Source of the DNA: Cyanobium sp. AMD-g
Lineage (GTDB): Bacteria > Cyanobacteriota > Cyanobacteriia > PCC-6307 > Cyanobiaceae
Assembly (NCBI RefSeq): GCF_024346395.1
Contig: NZ_JAGQCW010000001.1
Span: 372,001-436,000 of the forward strand
DNA length: 64,000 bases
Reading direction: 5' to 3'
Below the pieces are notes generated by a model, which was not told the origin of the DNA, ran no database searches, and was given only the letters and a program-made list of their open reading frames with translations. Positions 9,816 to 18,633 of the stretch are shown one piece after another; positions within the stretch are counted from its first letter, which is position 1, and the number at the start of each line of letters is the position of its first letter. The position numbers and the translations under genes are program-made.

Positions 9816-10489
9816 TGCAGGCTGGGGGCATGCCCCAGCGACCTGCCGCCTGCCTGTTCGATCTCGACGGTCTGCTGCTGGACACCGAGCCCTCCCATGC
9901 CAGGGCCTGGCAGGAGGCCTCCAGCCGCTTCGGCCGCCCCCTCTCCGGGGCCGAACTGCTCAGCCTGCGGGGCCGGCGGCGCCTCGACTGCGCCAGCCAG
10001 GTGCAGCAGTGGATCGTTGCCGCCGGCGGGCCGCCGCTCAGCGTCCAGGAGTTGCTGGCCGTGCGTCAGCCGATCGCCGAAGCCCTGCTGGCCAGCGCAC
10101 CGGCCATGCCCGGCGCCGAGGCCCTGGTGCGTCGTTGCGCGGCCATGGGGATCCCCATGGCCCTGGCCACCAGCAGCGCACACCAGGCGGTGGCGATGAA
10201 GGTGGCCCCCCACCCCTGGATGGCCCTGATCCGCGAACGGGTCCATGGCGATGACCCGGAGCTGGGAGGCGGCAAACCCGCCCCCGACCCCTTCCTGCTG
10301 GCGGCGCGGCGCCTGGGGGTGGCACCCACGGCCTGCTGGGCGTTCGAAGACTCCAGCGCCGGTGTGGCCGCCGCCCTGGGCGCCGGCTGCCGGGTGCATG
10401 TGCTGCTGCCTCCGGGGGTGGGCTGCCAGGCCTACCCCGAGGGGGTGATCTGCCTCAACTCCCTGGAGGAGGTGGAACTGGATCAGTAA
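9815..10489 (+). CDS. HAD-superfamily hydrolase (beta-phosphoglucomutase-like)
   Basis: A 224-residue HAD hydrolase. Motif I is FDLDGLLLDTEP (nucleophile Asp and general acid Asp near residues 16 and 18), motif II is the TSSAH turn, motif III is the lysine in GGGKPAPDPF, and motif IV is FEDSSAG. The helical cap after motif I places it with subfamily I phosphatases and mutases such as beta-phosphoglucomutase or phosphoglycolate phosphatase. The exact substrate is unknown. It overlaps the previous gene by one base and the convergent solanesyl synthase by 7 bases. Confidence 0.85.
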   Translation: MQAGGMPQRPAACLFDLDGLLLDTEPSHARAWQEASSRFGRPLSGAELLSLRGRRRLDCASQVQQWIVAAGGPPLSVQELLAVRQPIAEALLASAPAMPGAEALVRRCAAMGIPMALATSSAHQAVAMKVAPHPWMALIRERVHGDDPELGGGKPAPDPFLLAARRLGVAPTACWAFEDSSAGVAAALGAGCRVHVLLPPGVGCQAYPEGVICLNSLEEVELDQ

Positions 10490-11454
10490 AGACGGCTGAG
10501 CACAAACTCAGGCAGGGCGCGCAGGGCGCTGCGGGGCTCCGAGGGGGGCAGCCACTCGATCGCCTCATGGGCCTCGCGGGCGAAGCCCTCGGCCAGGGCG
10601 CGGGCACGGCCGATGGCCTCGCAGCCGCGCACCATGGCCAGGGCCTGGTCGAGGTCGCCGGCTTCGCAGAACTCCCGCTCGATCAGCCCGGCCAGGGCCG
10701 GCCGCTCCTCAAGGGCGTAGAGCACCGGGGCGGTGAGGTAGCCCGAGGCCAGGTCACTGGCGGCGGGCTTGCCCAGTTGCTGGTCGCTGGCGGTGAAATC
10801 GAGGATGTCATCCACCACCTGGAAGGCCAGGCCGAGCTGGCGGCCGAAGCGGTAAAGGGCGTCGAGGCGCGGTTCAGGCAGACCGGTGAGCACCCCGGCG
10901 GCACGGGCACTGTTGGCGATCAGCGACGCCGTCTTGCAGTAGCTCTTCTCGAGGTAGGTCTCGAAACTCTGGCCCGTGTCGTAGCGGAACAGTCCCTGGC
11001 GCACCTCGCCATCGGCCAGGTCCATGATCACGCGGGACAGCAGTTTCACCACCTCGAGATCGTCGAGGTTGGCGAGGTGCCAGCTGGCCTGGGCGAAGAG
11101 AAAATCGCCGGCCAGCACCGCAACGCGATGGTTGAAGCGGCTGTGCACCGTGGCCACGCCCCGGCGGGTGGCCGCCTCATCGACCACGTCATCGTGAACA
11201 AGCGAGGCGGTGTGGATCATCTCGGTGATCTCCGCCAGCCGCCGGTGGCGGGGGCTGAGGCCGCCATCGGGGGCGATGGCCCGCGACAGCAACAGCACGA
11301 TGCCCGGCCGCAACCGCTTGCCACCGGCCGCGAACAGGTGCTCGGCAGCGGCCTGAAGAATCGGATGGCCGGCGCCGATCAGGCTGCGCAGATCGGCCAG
11401 CAGGGCATCGAGGTCGGACTCCACCGGCTGGAGCAACTCTGCAACCGTCGCCAC
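10483..11454 (-). CDS. sds: solanesyl (all-trans polyprenyl) diphosphate synthase
   Basis: Builds the long isoprenoid tail of plastoquinone by head-to-tail condensation. Both aspartate-rich motifs are present: HDDVVDEAATRRG (first) and VVDDILDFTA (second), with GGKRLRPGIV before them. The start is taken as GTG at 11454 because a GGAGG site lies six bases upstream and this gives the family length (323 residues); the frame is open further upstream but is shadow of murI. The role in plastoquinone fits the nearby ubiD, which acts on the quinone ring precursor. Confidence 0.92.
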   Translation of the reverse strand: MATVAELLQPVESDLDALLADLRSLIGAGHPILQAAAEHLFAAGGKRLRPGIVLLLSRAIAPDGGLSPRHRRLAEITEMIHTASLVHDDVVDEAATRRGVATVHSRFNHRVAVLAGDFLFAQASWHLANLDDLEVVKLLSRVIMDLADGEVRQGLFRYDTGQSFETYLEKSYCKTASLIANSARAAGVLTGLPEPRLDALYRFGRQLGLAFQVVDDILDFTASDQQLGKPAASDLASGYLTAPVLYALEERPALAGLIEREFCEAGDLDQALAMVRGCEAIGRARALAEGFAREAHEAIEWLPPSEPRSALRALPEFVLSRLY

Positions 11455-11491
11455 GTCACCTCCACGATGAATGGATCCTAGGGGCCATGCC

Positions 11492-12316
11492 TCAATAGGC
11501 GCGGGTGGGCGACTGCAGGCTGACGCTGCGCACCGCCGGGCGGCTTCCCAGCCAGGCCGCTGCCGCGGTGGCGAAGGCCTCGGCGGGCCCGGTGACACAG
11601 AAACGGGTGCGCTCCAGGGGCGGCCGCACCGACTCCAACGCCTGGTCGACCTCGGGGGAATCGCCCAGGCTGGCCAGCAGGGGCCCGAGGCGCTGGGCGG
11701 CCGCCAGCGCGGGATCCACCAGCTGCACATCCGGGGGGAGCAGCTCGGCCAGCAGCGCCCGCAGCAGCGGGTAGTGGGTGCAGCCCAGAACGATGGTGTC
11801 CACGTTCGCCGCCAGCAGCGGGGCCAGATAGTTGGCGGCGGCGGCCCGCAGCTCAGGAGCCTGCAGATCACCCGCCTCGATCAGGGGCACGAAGGCGGGA
11901 CAGCCCATCTCCAGCACCCGGGCCGAGGGGCGGCAGGCCTGGATCGAGCGCCGGTAGGCGCCACTGGCGGCGGTGGCCGGGGTGGCCAGCACCCCGACAT
12001 GGTCGCTGGTGAGTTCGCTGGCCAGGCTGTCGATCAGCCCCACCACGGGCACGCCCGCTTCGCCCACGGCCACATCGAGGGCCAGAGCATTGGAGGTGTT
12101 GCAGGCCATCACCAGCACCCCCACCCCCTGCAGGCGCAGCCAGTGAACCACCTCCGAGGCGATCGCCCGGATCTCCTCCTTCGAGCGCTGCCCATAGGGG
12201 ACCCGGGCCGTGTCCCCCAGGTAGAGGCAGGGGGAGTGGGGATACAGGGCGTGAACCTGGCGCAGCACCGTCAGCCCACCGAGGCCGCTGTCGAACAGGC
12301 CGACGAGCAGGCTCAC
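11492..12316 (-). CDS. murI: glutamate racemase
   Basis: Converts L- to D-glutamate for peptidoglycan. The two catalytic cysteine motifs are seen: MACNTSNA (about residue 72) and LGCTHYPLL (about 182), plus FDSGLGGLT near the N-terminus. Length is 274 residues. It lies between the solanesyl synthase and the cell-wall amidase, all on the minus strand. The amidase stop and murI start overlap (ATGA at 12313-12316), so those two wall genes are translationally coupled. Confidence 0.95.
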   Translation of the reverse strand: MSLLVGLFDSGLGGLTVLRQVHALYPHSPCLYLGDTARVPYGQRSKEEIRAIASEVVHWLRLQGVGVLVMACNTSNALALDVAVGEAGVPVVGLIDSLASELTSDHVGVLATPATAASGAYRRSIQACRPSARVLEMGCPAFVPLIEAGDLQAPELRAAAANYLAPLLAANVDTIVLGCTHYPLLRALLAELLPPDVQLVDPALAAAQRLGPLLASLGDSPEVDQALESVRPPLERTRFCVTGPAEAFATAAAAWLGSRPAVRSVSLQSPTRAY

Positions 12317-13413
12317 GAGGCCCCCTGCAGGAAATTGAGGATGCCGGTGGAGATCGCCACGGCCAGGCGGCGCCGGAAGTTGGGATCGGCCAGGCGGGGC
12401 GCATCAAGGCTGCCAGTGACGAAGCCCATCTCGGTGAGCACCGCCGGCATCACCGTGCGACGGATCACGAAGAAGCGGCCCGGGCGGGCGCCGCGATCGG
12501 GCGTCCCTGGCGACATCGCCATGATCTGGGACTGGATCGCCTGGGCCAGCCGCAGGGAGCTGCCCGACTGGAAATAGAACGTCTCGACGCCGTTCACATC
12601 GGGGCGGGCCATGCTCAGGGCATTGGCGTGGATGCTCACGAAGACATCAGCGTTGCTGCTGTTGGCCAGCGACACCCGCGGCGGCAGGTCAACGTCCACA
12701 TCCGAGGTGCGCGTCATCAGCACCTGCACCCCCCGGGCCTGGAGCAACTGGGCCACCTGAAGGCTGACATCCAGCACCACGTCGGTTTCCCGCAGACCAC
12801 CGATCCCCACGGCTCCCGGGTCAGGCCCGCCGTGGCCGGGGTCGATCACCACCCGGAATCGCCCCCGGGGCACCGCCGGCAGACCGTCGGTGGAGAGCGG
12901 CCGTCCCGAGGTGGCCCGTCCCCTGGTGCTGAAGCCACTGGGGCGGGAGGCGGTCCAGGACGAAGGGGTGGCGTCCATGTCGCCCTCGCCGACATTGCGG
13001 GTGAAGCCACTCAGGGGCAGACCGGTGAGGGTGAGCCGCCAGCGATCGCGGGACGTGCCCACCAGACGCAGCTGACGCGGATCCAGGCGGGTGCCGGGCC
13101 TGAATTCGAGCACCAGCCGGGTGGTGCCGGAATCGGGCCGGCCGATGCGCACTTCCCGCACCAGGCCGCCGACGGGCACCGAACGGCTGCGCTGTGGGGC
13201 ACCGGGCAGGTCCACCCACACCCGGGGGCCGGTGGGGCCGGAACCTTCCTCGTAGAAGGCCTGCAGACGCACCCCCGGAGAGGTGCGCAGCTCCAGCACC
13301 CCCTCGCGGCTGAGGCGCCAGGCGGAAAGGGCGCTCGCCGCCTGGGCGGGCAGGGCCCCGAGCAGCAGGGGCAAGCTCAGCAACCAGGCGAATCGCGACG
13401 CACGCACTCCCAT
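12313..13413 (-). CDS. N-acetylmuramoyl-L-alanine amidase (AMIN + Amidase_3)
   Basis: Cleaves the bond between N-acetylmuramic acid and the stem peptide, usually for daughter-cell separation. A signal peptide covers about residues 1-26 (LLSLPLLLGALPAQA). An AMIN-type beta domain follows (about 30-140), then a zinc amidase domain (about 185-360) with IDPGHGGPDPGAVG, RETDVVLD, VSIHANA and TEMGFVT supplying the zinc ligands and catalytic Glu. ATG at 13413 is preferred over GTG at 13419. It is coupled to murI and downstream of the nitrilase-family gene with almost no gap. Confidence 0.93.
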   Translation of the reverse strand: MGVRASRFAWLLSLPLLLGALPAQAASALSAWRLSREGVLELRTSPGVRLQAFYEEGSGPTGPRVWVDLPGAPQRSRSVPVGGLVREVRIGRPDSGTTRLVLEFRPGTRLDPRQLRLVGTSRDRWRLTLTGLPLSGFTRNVGEGDMDATPSSWTASRPSGFSTRGRATSGRPLSTDGLPAVPRGRFRVVIDPGHGGPDPGAVGIGGLRETDVVLDVSLQVAQLLQARGVQVLMTRTSDVDVDLPPRVSLANSSNADVFVSIHANALSMARPDVNGVETFYFQSGSSLRLAQAIQSQIMAMSPGTPDRGARPGRFFVIRRTVMPAVLTEMGFVTGSLDAPRLADPNFRRRLAVAISTGILNFLQGAS

Positions 13414-13419
13414 GGACAC

Positions 13420-14238
13420 TCAGAAAAGGGCCGGGTGACGGTGCTGCAGGCTCGGCATCTGGGCACGGACCCTGGCCTCGTGGGCCATGTCGACCGGGGC
13501 CATCGCCAGACCCGGCTCCACCCCCGCATCGGCCATCACGGTGCCCCAGGGGTCGATCACCAGGGCATGGCCATGGGTCTGGCGGCGGCCGTAGTGGAGC
13601 CCCGTCTGGGCGGGCGCCAGCACGTAGGCGGTGTTCTCGATCGCCCGGGCCTGGAGCAGCACCTGCCAGTGGTCCTTGCCGGTGTAGGCGGTGAAGGCGG
13701 CCGGGATCATCAGCAACTGGGCGCCGGCACCGGCCAGCTGGCGGTAAAGCTCCGGGAAGCGGACGTCGTAACAGATCGACAGGCCGACGCGGCAGAGCCC
13801 TGGCACATCAACCACGGGCGGCAGCTCGTGACCGGGTTGCACCGTTGCGGACTCCCGGTAGGTGATGCCGTCGGGCAGGTCCACGTCGAAGAGGTGGATC
13901 TTGTCGTAACGGGCCAGGAGCTGGCCTTCCCGGCCCACCAGCTCGGCGCGGTTGAAGGTCTGGCCCTCACCGGCCGGCACCGGAAACCCCCCTCCCAGGA
14001 GGGTCACCTGGTAGCGGCGAGCCATGGTGACCAGGAAACGGCTGCAGCGCTCGGCCAGCACCGGTGCCAGCTCCAGCCGGCGGGCATCGTCGCCCATGAA
14101 GGCGAAGTTCTCGGGCAGACCGACCAGGTCAGCGCCTCGGCGGGCCGCCAGCTCGATCAGTTCCTCCGCCGCCGAAAAATTGACGTCCGGGTCCGGCGTG
14201 CTGGTGAGTTGCAGCGCCGCTGCCAGAAAACTGCTCAC
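13420..14238 (-). CDS. carbon-nitrogen hydrolase (nitrilase superfamily, Nit-like)
   Basis: A 272-residue member with the E-K-C triad: Glu in VGLPENFAFMG (near 43), Lys in RYDKIHLFDVD (near 113) and Cys in LSICYDVRFPE (near 151). The motif set resembles Nit1/Nit2-type omega-amidases or deaminated-glutathione amidases, which clear side products, but substrate cannot be fixed from sequence. It runs directly into the amidase gene downstream, suggesting one transcript. Confidence 0.88.
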   Translation of the reverse strand: MSSFLAAALQLTSTPDPDVNFSAAEELIELAARRGADLVGLPENFAFMGDDARRLELAPVLAERCSRFLVTMARRYQVTLLGGGFPVPAGEGQTFNRAELVGREGQLLARYDKIHLFDVDLPDGITYRESATVQPGHELPPVVDVPGLCRVGLSICYDVRFPELYRQLAGAGAQLLMIPAAFTAYTGKDHWQVLLQARAIENTAYVLAPAQTGLHYGRRQTHGHALVIDPWGTVMADAGVEPGLAMAPVDMAHEARVRAQMPSLQHRHPALF

Positions 14239-14299
14239 CGCCGGACCGCTCCAAGACCGGCGAATCGTAAGGGAGCCGCCAAGCGGGGCAAGGCGCGGC

Positions 14300-15055
14300 T
14301 CAACTGGCGCGCAGAACCCCAGGTTCGGCCTGGATCGGCACGATCTCCAGACTGTCCACGGCGGCGCAGCAGGCGAAATCGGCGTCGTGGTTGCCGAGGC
14401 CGATCAGGCGCTGGCCATGGCTGGCGCTGCGCAGGCAGGTCTCGGTGTCATGGCGCCACTGCTGCCAGAGGGCCAGGGCCGCCAGCATTTCGTCGTTGGC
14501 GCAGCGGACCCCCATGTGGGGGGCCACGGCCAGCTCGATCGCGGCCGAAGCCACCGCCCCCGCCGCCAGGCTGTCCTCGAGGGAGTAATCGCCCTCCCAG
14601 CCGCTGCCCACGATCCACACCCGCAGGGCCTGGCGCTCGATCAGGCGCCGGGCCACGGCGGTGCGGTTGGGCAGGCAGGCGGTGAGCAGCAGGGGCACGT
14701 CCTGGACCCGGTCGAGGGAGCGGGTGCCGTTGGTAGTGCTCAGGAAAATGCGCTTGCTCTCGACTCGCTCACGGGTGACCGCCGGGGGGGAGTTGCCCAG
14801 GTCGTAGCCCTCCACCCGCTTGCCACCACGCTCGCCGGCCCGCAGCCGACGGGCGGCCGGCCAGTCGGCGGCAGCCGCTTCGAGGGCACCCAGATCGGCA
14901 AAGGCCTGGATCGCCTCGGCACCGTTCTGCAGCGCCCAGGCGATGGTGGTCGTGGCCCGCAGCACGTCGATGACCACGGCCGCATCGGGGCCGTCCTCCT
15001 CAGGAGAACGCAGGGGGGGAACCGCTTCGGAGGTGTGGAAGTAGGAGAGCAGCAC
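14300..15055 (-). CDS. comB: ComB family, probable 2-phosphosulfolactate phosphatase
   Basis: A 251-residue protein matching the ComB family: [16 protein letters not shown] near residue 30, [10 protein letters not shown] near 106 and GCxG-like [10 protein letters not shown] near 127. ComB removes phosphate from phosphosulfolactate in coenzyme M synthesis; many cyanobacteria keep this gene without the rest of the pathway, so its true role here is uncertain. The start is GTG at 15055. It is divergent from ubiD with a 61-base gap that includes one GCGATCGC octamer. Confidence 0.88.
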   Translation of the reverse strand: MLLSYFHTSEAVPPLRSPEEDGPDAAVVIDVLRATTTIAWALQNGAEAIQAFADLGALEAAAADWPAARRLRAGERGGKRVEGYDLGNSPPAVTRERVESKRIFLSTTNGTRSLDRVQDVPLLLTACLPNRTAVARRLIERQALRVWIVGSGWEGDYSLEDSLAAGAVASAAIELAVAPHMGVRCANDEMLAALALWQQWRHDTETCLRSASHGQRLIGLGNHDADFACCAAVDSLEIVPIQAEPGVLRAS

Positions 15056-15116
15056 GGGACGCGATCGCTACGGGGGTGCGTCACAGTAGGCAGCAGCTCG
15101 ACAGCGCAGGACGACG

Positions 15117-16703
15117 GTGGCGAGGGTGGTGGCTGAAGGAATCGGGAGCGGCAAGGCGCTCGGGCGGCAGCGCAATCTGCGCGATTTCCTGGCGTTGCTG
15201 GAGAAGCGCGGCCAGCTGCGGCGCATCACGGCGCCGGTGGATCCGGATCTGGAACTGGCGGCCATCGCCGATCGGGTGCTGGCCATGGGCGGCCCGGCCC
15301 TGCTGTTCGAGAACGTGATCGGCTCCCCCATGCCGGTGGCCGTGAACCTGATGGGCACCGTGGAACGGGTGCTGTGGAGCATGGGCATGGAACGGCCTGA
15401 GGAGCTCGAAGGCCTTGGTGAACGCCTGGCCCTGTTGCAGCAGCCCCGGCCGCCGAAGGGCCTCAAGGAGGTGATGAAGTTCGGGGGGGTGTTCTGGGAT
15501 CTGGTGCGGGCCCGGCCCGACCTCGACCTCACCCCCCCCTGCCACCAGCAGGTGTTCAAAGGCGATCAGGTGAACCTGGAGTCCCTGCCACTGCTGCGCC
15601 CCTGGCCGGGGGATGCGGGCGGGGTGATCACCCTCGGGCTGGTGATCACCAAGGACCCCGAAACCGGCGTTCCCAACGTCGGCGTCTACCGGCTGCAGCG
15701 CCAGTCGATCAACAGCGCCACCGTGCATTGGCTGAGCGTGCGGGGCGGCGCCCGGCACCTGCGCAAGGCGGCGGCGATGGGCCGCAAGCTCGAGGTGGCC
15801 GTGGCCATCGGAGTGCACCCGCTGCTGGTGATGGCGGCCGCCACGCCAATACCGGTGCAGCTGAGCGAATGGCTGTTCGCCGGGCTCTACGCCGGCGAGG
15901 GGGTGCGACTGGCCCGCTGCAAAACCCTCGATCTGGAGGTGCCCTCCCACAGCGAGGTGGTGCTGGAGGGCACGATCACCCCTGGCGAGGTTCTCCCTGA
16001 CGGTCCCTGCGGCGACCACATGGGCTTTTACGGCGGTGAGGAGGACTCTCCCCTGGTGCGCTTCCACTGCGTCACCCAGCGCCGTGAGCCGATCTTCCTG
16101 ACCACCTTCAGCGGTCGTCCGCCGAAGGAAGAGGCGATGCTGGCGATCGCCCTGAACCGCATCTACACGCCGATCCTGCGCCAGCAGATTCCCGAGATCG
16201 TCGACTTCTTCCTGCCCATGGAGGGCCTCAGCTACAAGCTGGCGGTGATCGCCATCGACAAGGCCTATCCGGGCCAGGCCAAGCGGGCGGCCATGGCCTT
16301 CTGGAGCGCCCTGCCCCAGTTCACCTACACCAAGTTCGTGGTGGTGGTCGACAAATCGATCGCGATCCGCGATCCGCGCCAGGTGATCTGGGCGATCAGC
16401 GCCCAGGTGGATCCGCAGCGCGACCTGTTCGTGCTGGAGGACACCCCCTTCGATTCGCTCGATTTCGCCAGCGAACGGCTGGGGCTCGGGGGGCGGCTGG
16501 CGATTGATGCCACCACCAAGATCGGTCCGGAGAAGCGCCACGACTGGGGCCAGGCCCTGGGCCGGGATGCCGCCCTGGAGGCACGGGTGGATGGTCGCTG
16601 GGGCGAACTGGGCCTCGACGATCTGGGCCAGGGCGAGCCGGATCCCGCCCTGTTCGGATACACCCTGGAGCACGTGCTGGAGCGCCTGGCCGCCGGACGC
16701 TGA
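15117..16703 (+). CDS. ubiD: UbiD-family decarboxylase
   Basis: A 528-residue prenyl-FMN-dependent decarboxylase. Family blocks include NLMGTVERVLWSMG, QRQSINSATVHWLS, and DGPCGDHMGFYGG, with the LxxxRI-like stretch ALNRIYTPIL later. In cyanobacteria this enzyme is thought to decarboxylate the 4-hydroxybenzoate-derived ring in plastoquinone synthesis, which fits the nearby solanesyl synthase. GTG at 15117 is the start used; GTG codons at 15126 and 15129 are alternatives. The stop overlaps the ATG of the Rrf2 gene (TGATG). Confidence 0.92.
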   Translation: MARVVAEGIGSGKALGRQRNLRDFLALLEKRGQLRRITAPVDPDLELAAIADRVLAMGGPALLFENVIGSPMPVAVNLMGTVERVLWSMGMERPEELEGLGERLALLQQPRPPKGLKEVMKFGGVFWDLVRARPDLDLTPPCHQQVFKGDQVNLESLPLLRPWPGDAGGVITLGLVITKDPETGVPNVGVYRLQRQSINSATVHWLSVRGGARHLRKAAAMGRKLEVAVAIGVHPLLVMAAATPIPVQLSEWLFAGLYAGEGVRLARCKTLDLEVPSHSEVVLEGTITPGEVLPDGPCGDHMGFYGGEEDSPLVRFHCVTQRREPIFLTTFSGRPPKEEAMLAIALNRIYTPILRQQIPEIVDFFLPMEGLSYKLAVIAIDKAYPGQAKRAAMAFWSALPQFTYTKFVVVVDKSIAIRDPRQVIWAISAQVDPQRDLFVLEDTPFDSLDFASERLGLGGRLAIDATTKIGPEKRHDWGQALGRDAALEARVDGRWGELGLDDLGQGEPDPALFGYTLEHVLERLAAGR

Positions 16704-17158
16704 TGCTGCGCCGCAGCGGCATCTACGCCCTCAAGGCCCTGCTGGAGCTGGCCCTGGATCCGCCGCGCTGGCAGTCGGTGAACGCGCTGGCCCTGGCCCA
16801 GGACCTGCCCGCCCCGATGCTGGAGCAGCTGATGCTCAAGCTACGCCGGGCTGAGCTGGTGGAGTCGCGGCGCGGCCGACAGGGGGGCTACCGGCTGCGG
16901 CGCCTGCCCGCCGACCTGCCCCTGGCCGCGATCCTGGCGGCGGTGGACGCTCCGGCCGCCAGCCTGATGGCCGCCACGGAGCCGACGGAGCCGGAGGAAG
17001 ACCCCCAGCCCAGCGACCGCGTCACCCGGGTGCTCAACCGACGCCTGCTGCAGGCCCTGGAGCGGGAACTGGACCGGCTCACCCTGGAGGACCTGCTCTT
17101 TGATCTGCGCAGCGCCCAGGCGGCCTTCAGCGAATCCGGGGGTCTGCTGCTGGGCTGA
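16703..17158 (+). CDS. Rrf2-family transcriptional regulator without cysteines
   Basis: A 151-residue protein with the winged-helix start typical of Rrf2 (MLRRSGIYALKALLELAL, LxxVESRRGRQGGYRLRR). IscR- and NsrR-type members bind an iron-sulfur cluster through three cysteines; this protein has no cysteine at all, so it cannot bind a cluster that way. It is coupled to ubiD by a one-base overlap and may regulate it or sense another signal. Its 3' end overlaps the convergent methyltransferase by 32 bases. Confidence 0.82.
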   Translation: MLRRSGIYALKALLELALDPPRWQSVNALALAQDLPAPMLEQLMLKLRRAELVESRRGRQGGYRLRRLPADLPLAAILAAVDAPAASLMAATEPTEPEEDPQPSDRVTRVLNRRLLQALERELDRLTLEDLLFDLRSAQAAFSESGGLLLG

Positions 17159-17912
17159 GCCGGGCCGTTCCGATGAACACCACGTCCAGATCCTGGTCGA
17201 AGGCCACCTGGAAGCCGCCGGTGCGCAGGTAGTGAAGCAGCCGGCCCAGGGTGCGCAGCGGACCACGGCCGAAGAGATCCATGCCCTGCATCCGGATGGC
17301 GCTGAAGCCACGGGCCAGCAGCCAACCCTCGAGGGCCTCCGGTGTCACGAACCGCTCCCAGTCGTGGACACCGGCCGGTATCAGCCGCAGCAGCGTCTCC
17401 AGCAGCCAGATCATGGTGAGCCGCGAGCGGAAGGTGCGATTGATGGTGTCGAAGCAGAAGATTCCTCCGGGGGCCAGAACCCTGGCGATCTCCGCGATCA
17501 CGGCGTCCGGACGGTCGACATGCTCCAGCACATCGACGCAGATCACCACATCGAAACGTTCGGAGGCGAAAGGGAGTTGCTCCGCCAGTCCCACCCGGTA
17601 ATCGATCGCCAGACCCACGTCGGCCGCATGGCTCCGGGCCGCATCAATGCAGGGGCCGGAACGGTCGACGCCGCTCAGACGGGCGCCACGACGCGCCAGG
17701 AATTCACAGGTATAGCCGCCGCCACAGCCCACATCCAGGACGCGAAGATCTCTCCATTGGGCAACAGACTGATCAAAACAGAGAAAGCGCAGTGGATTGA
17801 GTTGATGGAGCGGAAAGATGGTGGCGTTCTCATCCCACCAGACGGCCGCCTGTTGATCGTAGAATGAGAGATTGTTGCGCAACAAGGTGACGGCGCCGTC
17901 GGTTTCGATCAT
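17127..17912 (-). CDS. UbiG-like SAM-dependent methyltransferase
   Basis: A 261-residue class I methyltransferase resembling 3-demethylubiquinol O-methyltransferase. Motif I is VLDVGCGGGYTCEFLARRG; later blocks are LPFASERFDVVICVDVLEHVD and the GGIFCFDTINRT strand. In cyanobacteria a UbiG-like enzyme need not make ubiquinone, so the substrate (a quinone or other small molecule) is open. ATG at 17912 is used. The 5' end overlaps the divergent glycosyltransferase start, and a perfect palindrome lies in that overlap zone. Confidence 0.82.
   Translation of the reverse strand: MIETDGAVTLLRNNLSFYDQQAAVWWDENATIFPLHQLNPLRFLCFDQSVAQWRDLRVLDVGCGGGYTCEFLARRGARLSGVDRSGPCIDAARSHAADVGLAIDYRVGLAEQLPFASERFDVVICVDVLEHVDRPDAVIAEIARVLAPGGIFCFDTINRTFRSRLTMIWLLETLLRLIPAGVHDWERFVTPEALEGWLLARGFSAIRMQGMDLFGRGPLRTLGRLLHYLRTGGFQVAFDQDLDVVFIGTARLSPAADPRIR
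17872..17885. promoter_or_regulatory. perfect 14-bp palindrome at divergent starts
   Basis: TTGTTGCGCAACAA is its own reverse complement. It sits inside the first codons of the minus-strand methyltransferase and immediately before the GTG start of the plus-strand glycosyltransferase. A dimeric repressor could use it as an operator. It could also be chance, since it is coding for at least one gene. Confidence 0.3.
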
Positions 17913-18630
17913 TATCCCGACCCTCAATGAAGCCGGTCACCTGGGACGCACCCTCAACCAGCTGGAGATCCTCGATCCGGCTGCCGATGAGGTGATCGTG
18001 GTGGATGGCGGCAGCACCGATGCCACCCTGGCCAGGGCCCACGTGCACGGCTGCCGGGTGATCTGCTGCCAGCACGTGGGGAGGGCGGTGCAGATGAACC
18101 GGGGGGCAGCTGAGGCCCGCGGCGAGATCCTCTGCTTCGTTCACGCCGACACCCTGGTGCCGTCGGATCTGGTGCTGCTGGTGAGATCCACCCTGGCCGA
18201 TCCGGCCACCAGCTGCGGGGGCTTCATCGCGCTGATGCGGGGTGCCCGGAGCACCCGCTGGGGCGTGAGCCTGCACAACGCCCTCAAGACCCACTACGCA
18301 GCGCTGCTGTTCCGGCCCCATCGCTACGTCCTGAAGGGGTTCCGGGTGCTGTTCGGTGACCAGGTGATGTTCTGCCGGCGGCGCGACTTCGAGCGCTGCG
18401 GGGGCTTCGACGACAGCCTGCCGATCATGGAGGACGCCGATCTCTGCGAGCGCCTGGGCCGGCTGGGCCGCATCCGTCAGCTCAACCGGGTGGTGGAATC
18501 CTCCGACCGCCGGGTGGCGCGCTGGGGGTCCTGGAAGGCCACCGGGGTCTACCTGTGGATCGGCCTGCTGTGGGGCCTGGGCATGCCGGCCCCACGGCTG
18601 AAGCGTTTTTACGGCGACATCCGCGAATGA
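17887..18630 (+). CDS. family 2 glycosyltransferase (TIGR04283-like)
   Basis: A 247-residue GT2 enzyme. The N-terminal SVSIIIPTLNEAGHLG and VIVVDGGSTDAT are the nucleotide-sugar binding strands; FVHADTLVP carries the metal-binding acidic motif, and MEDADLCERL is the catalytic-loop acid region. The pattern matches the TIGR04283 group often found near redox or selenium genes. GTG at 17887 is preferred; TTG at 17872 would extend it by five residues and include the palindrome. A hydrophobic stretch near the C-terminus (YLWIGLLWGLGM) may touch the membrane. Confidence 0.82.
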   Translation: MTAPSVSIIIPTLNEAGHLGRTLNQLEILDPAADEVIVVDGGSTDATLARAHVHGCRVICCQHVGRAVQMNRGAAEARGEILCFVHADTLVPSDLVLLVRSTLADPATSCGGFIALMRGARSTRWGVSLHNALKTHYAALLFRPHRYVLKGFRVLFGDQVMFCRRRDFERCGGFDDSLPIMEDADLCERLGRLGRIRQLNRVVESSDRRVARWGSWKATGVYLWIGLLWGLGMPAPRLKRFYGDIRE

Positions 18631-18633
18631 GCC

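Noticed and set aside
12628-14685. A 685-codon plus-strand open frame opposite the amidase, nitrilase and comB genes
   Set aside because: It is a high-GC shadow of three well-supported minus-strand genes.
13040-15070. HIP1 (GCGATCGC) octamer enrichment
   Set aside because: I noticed copies near 13046 and at 15061 but they are sparse; no clear enrichment was seen by eye and no count was run.
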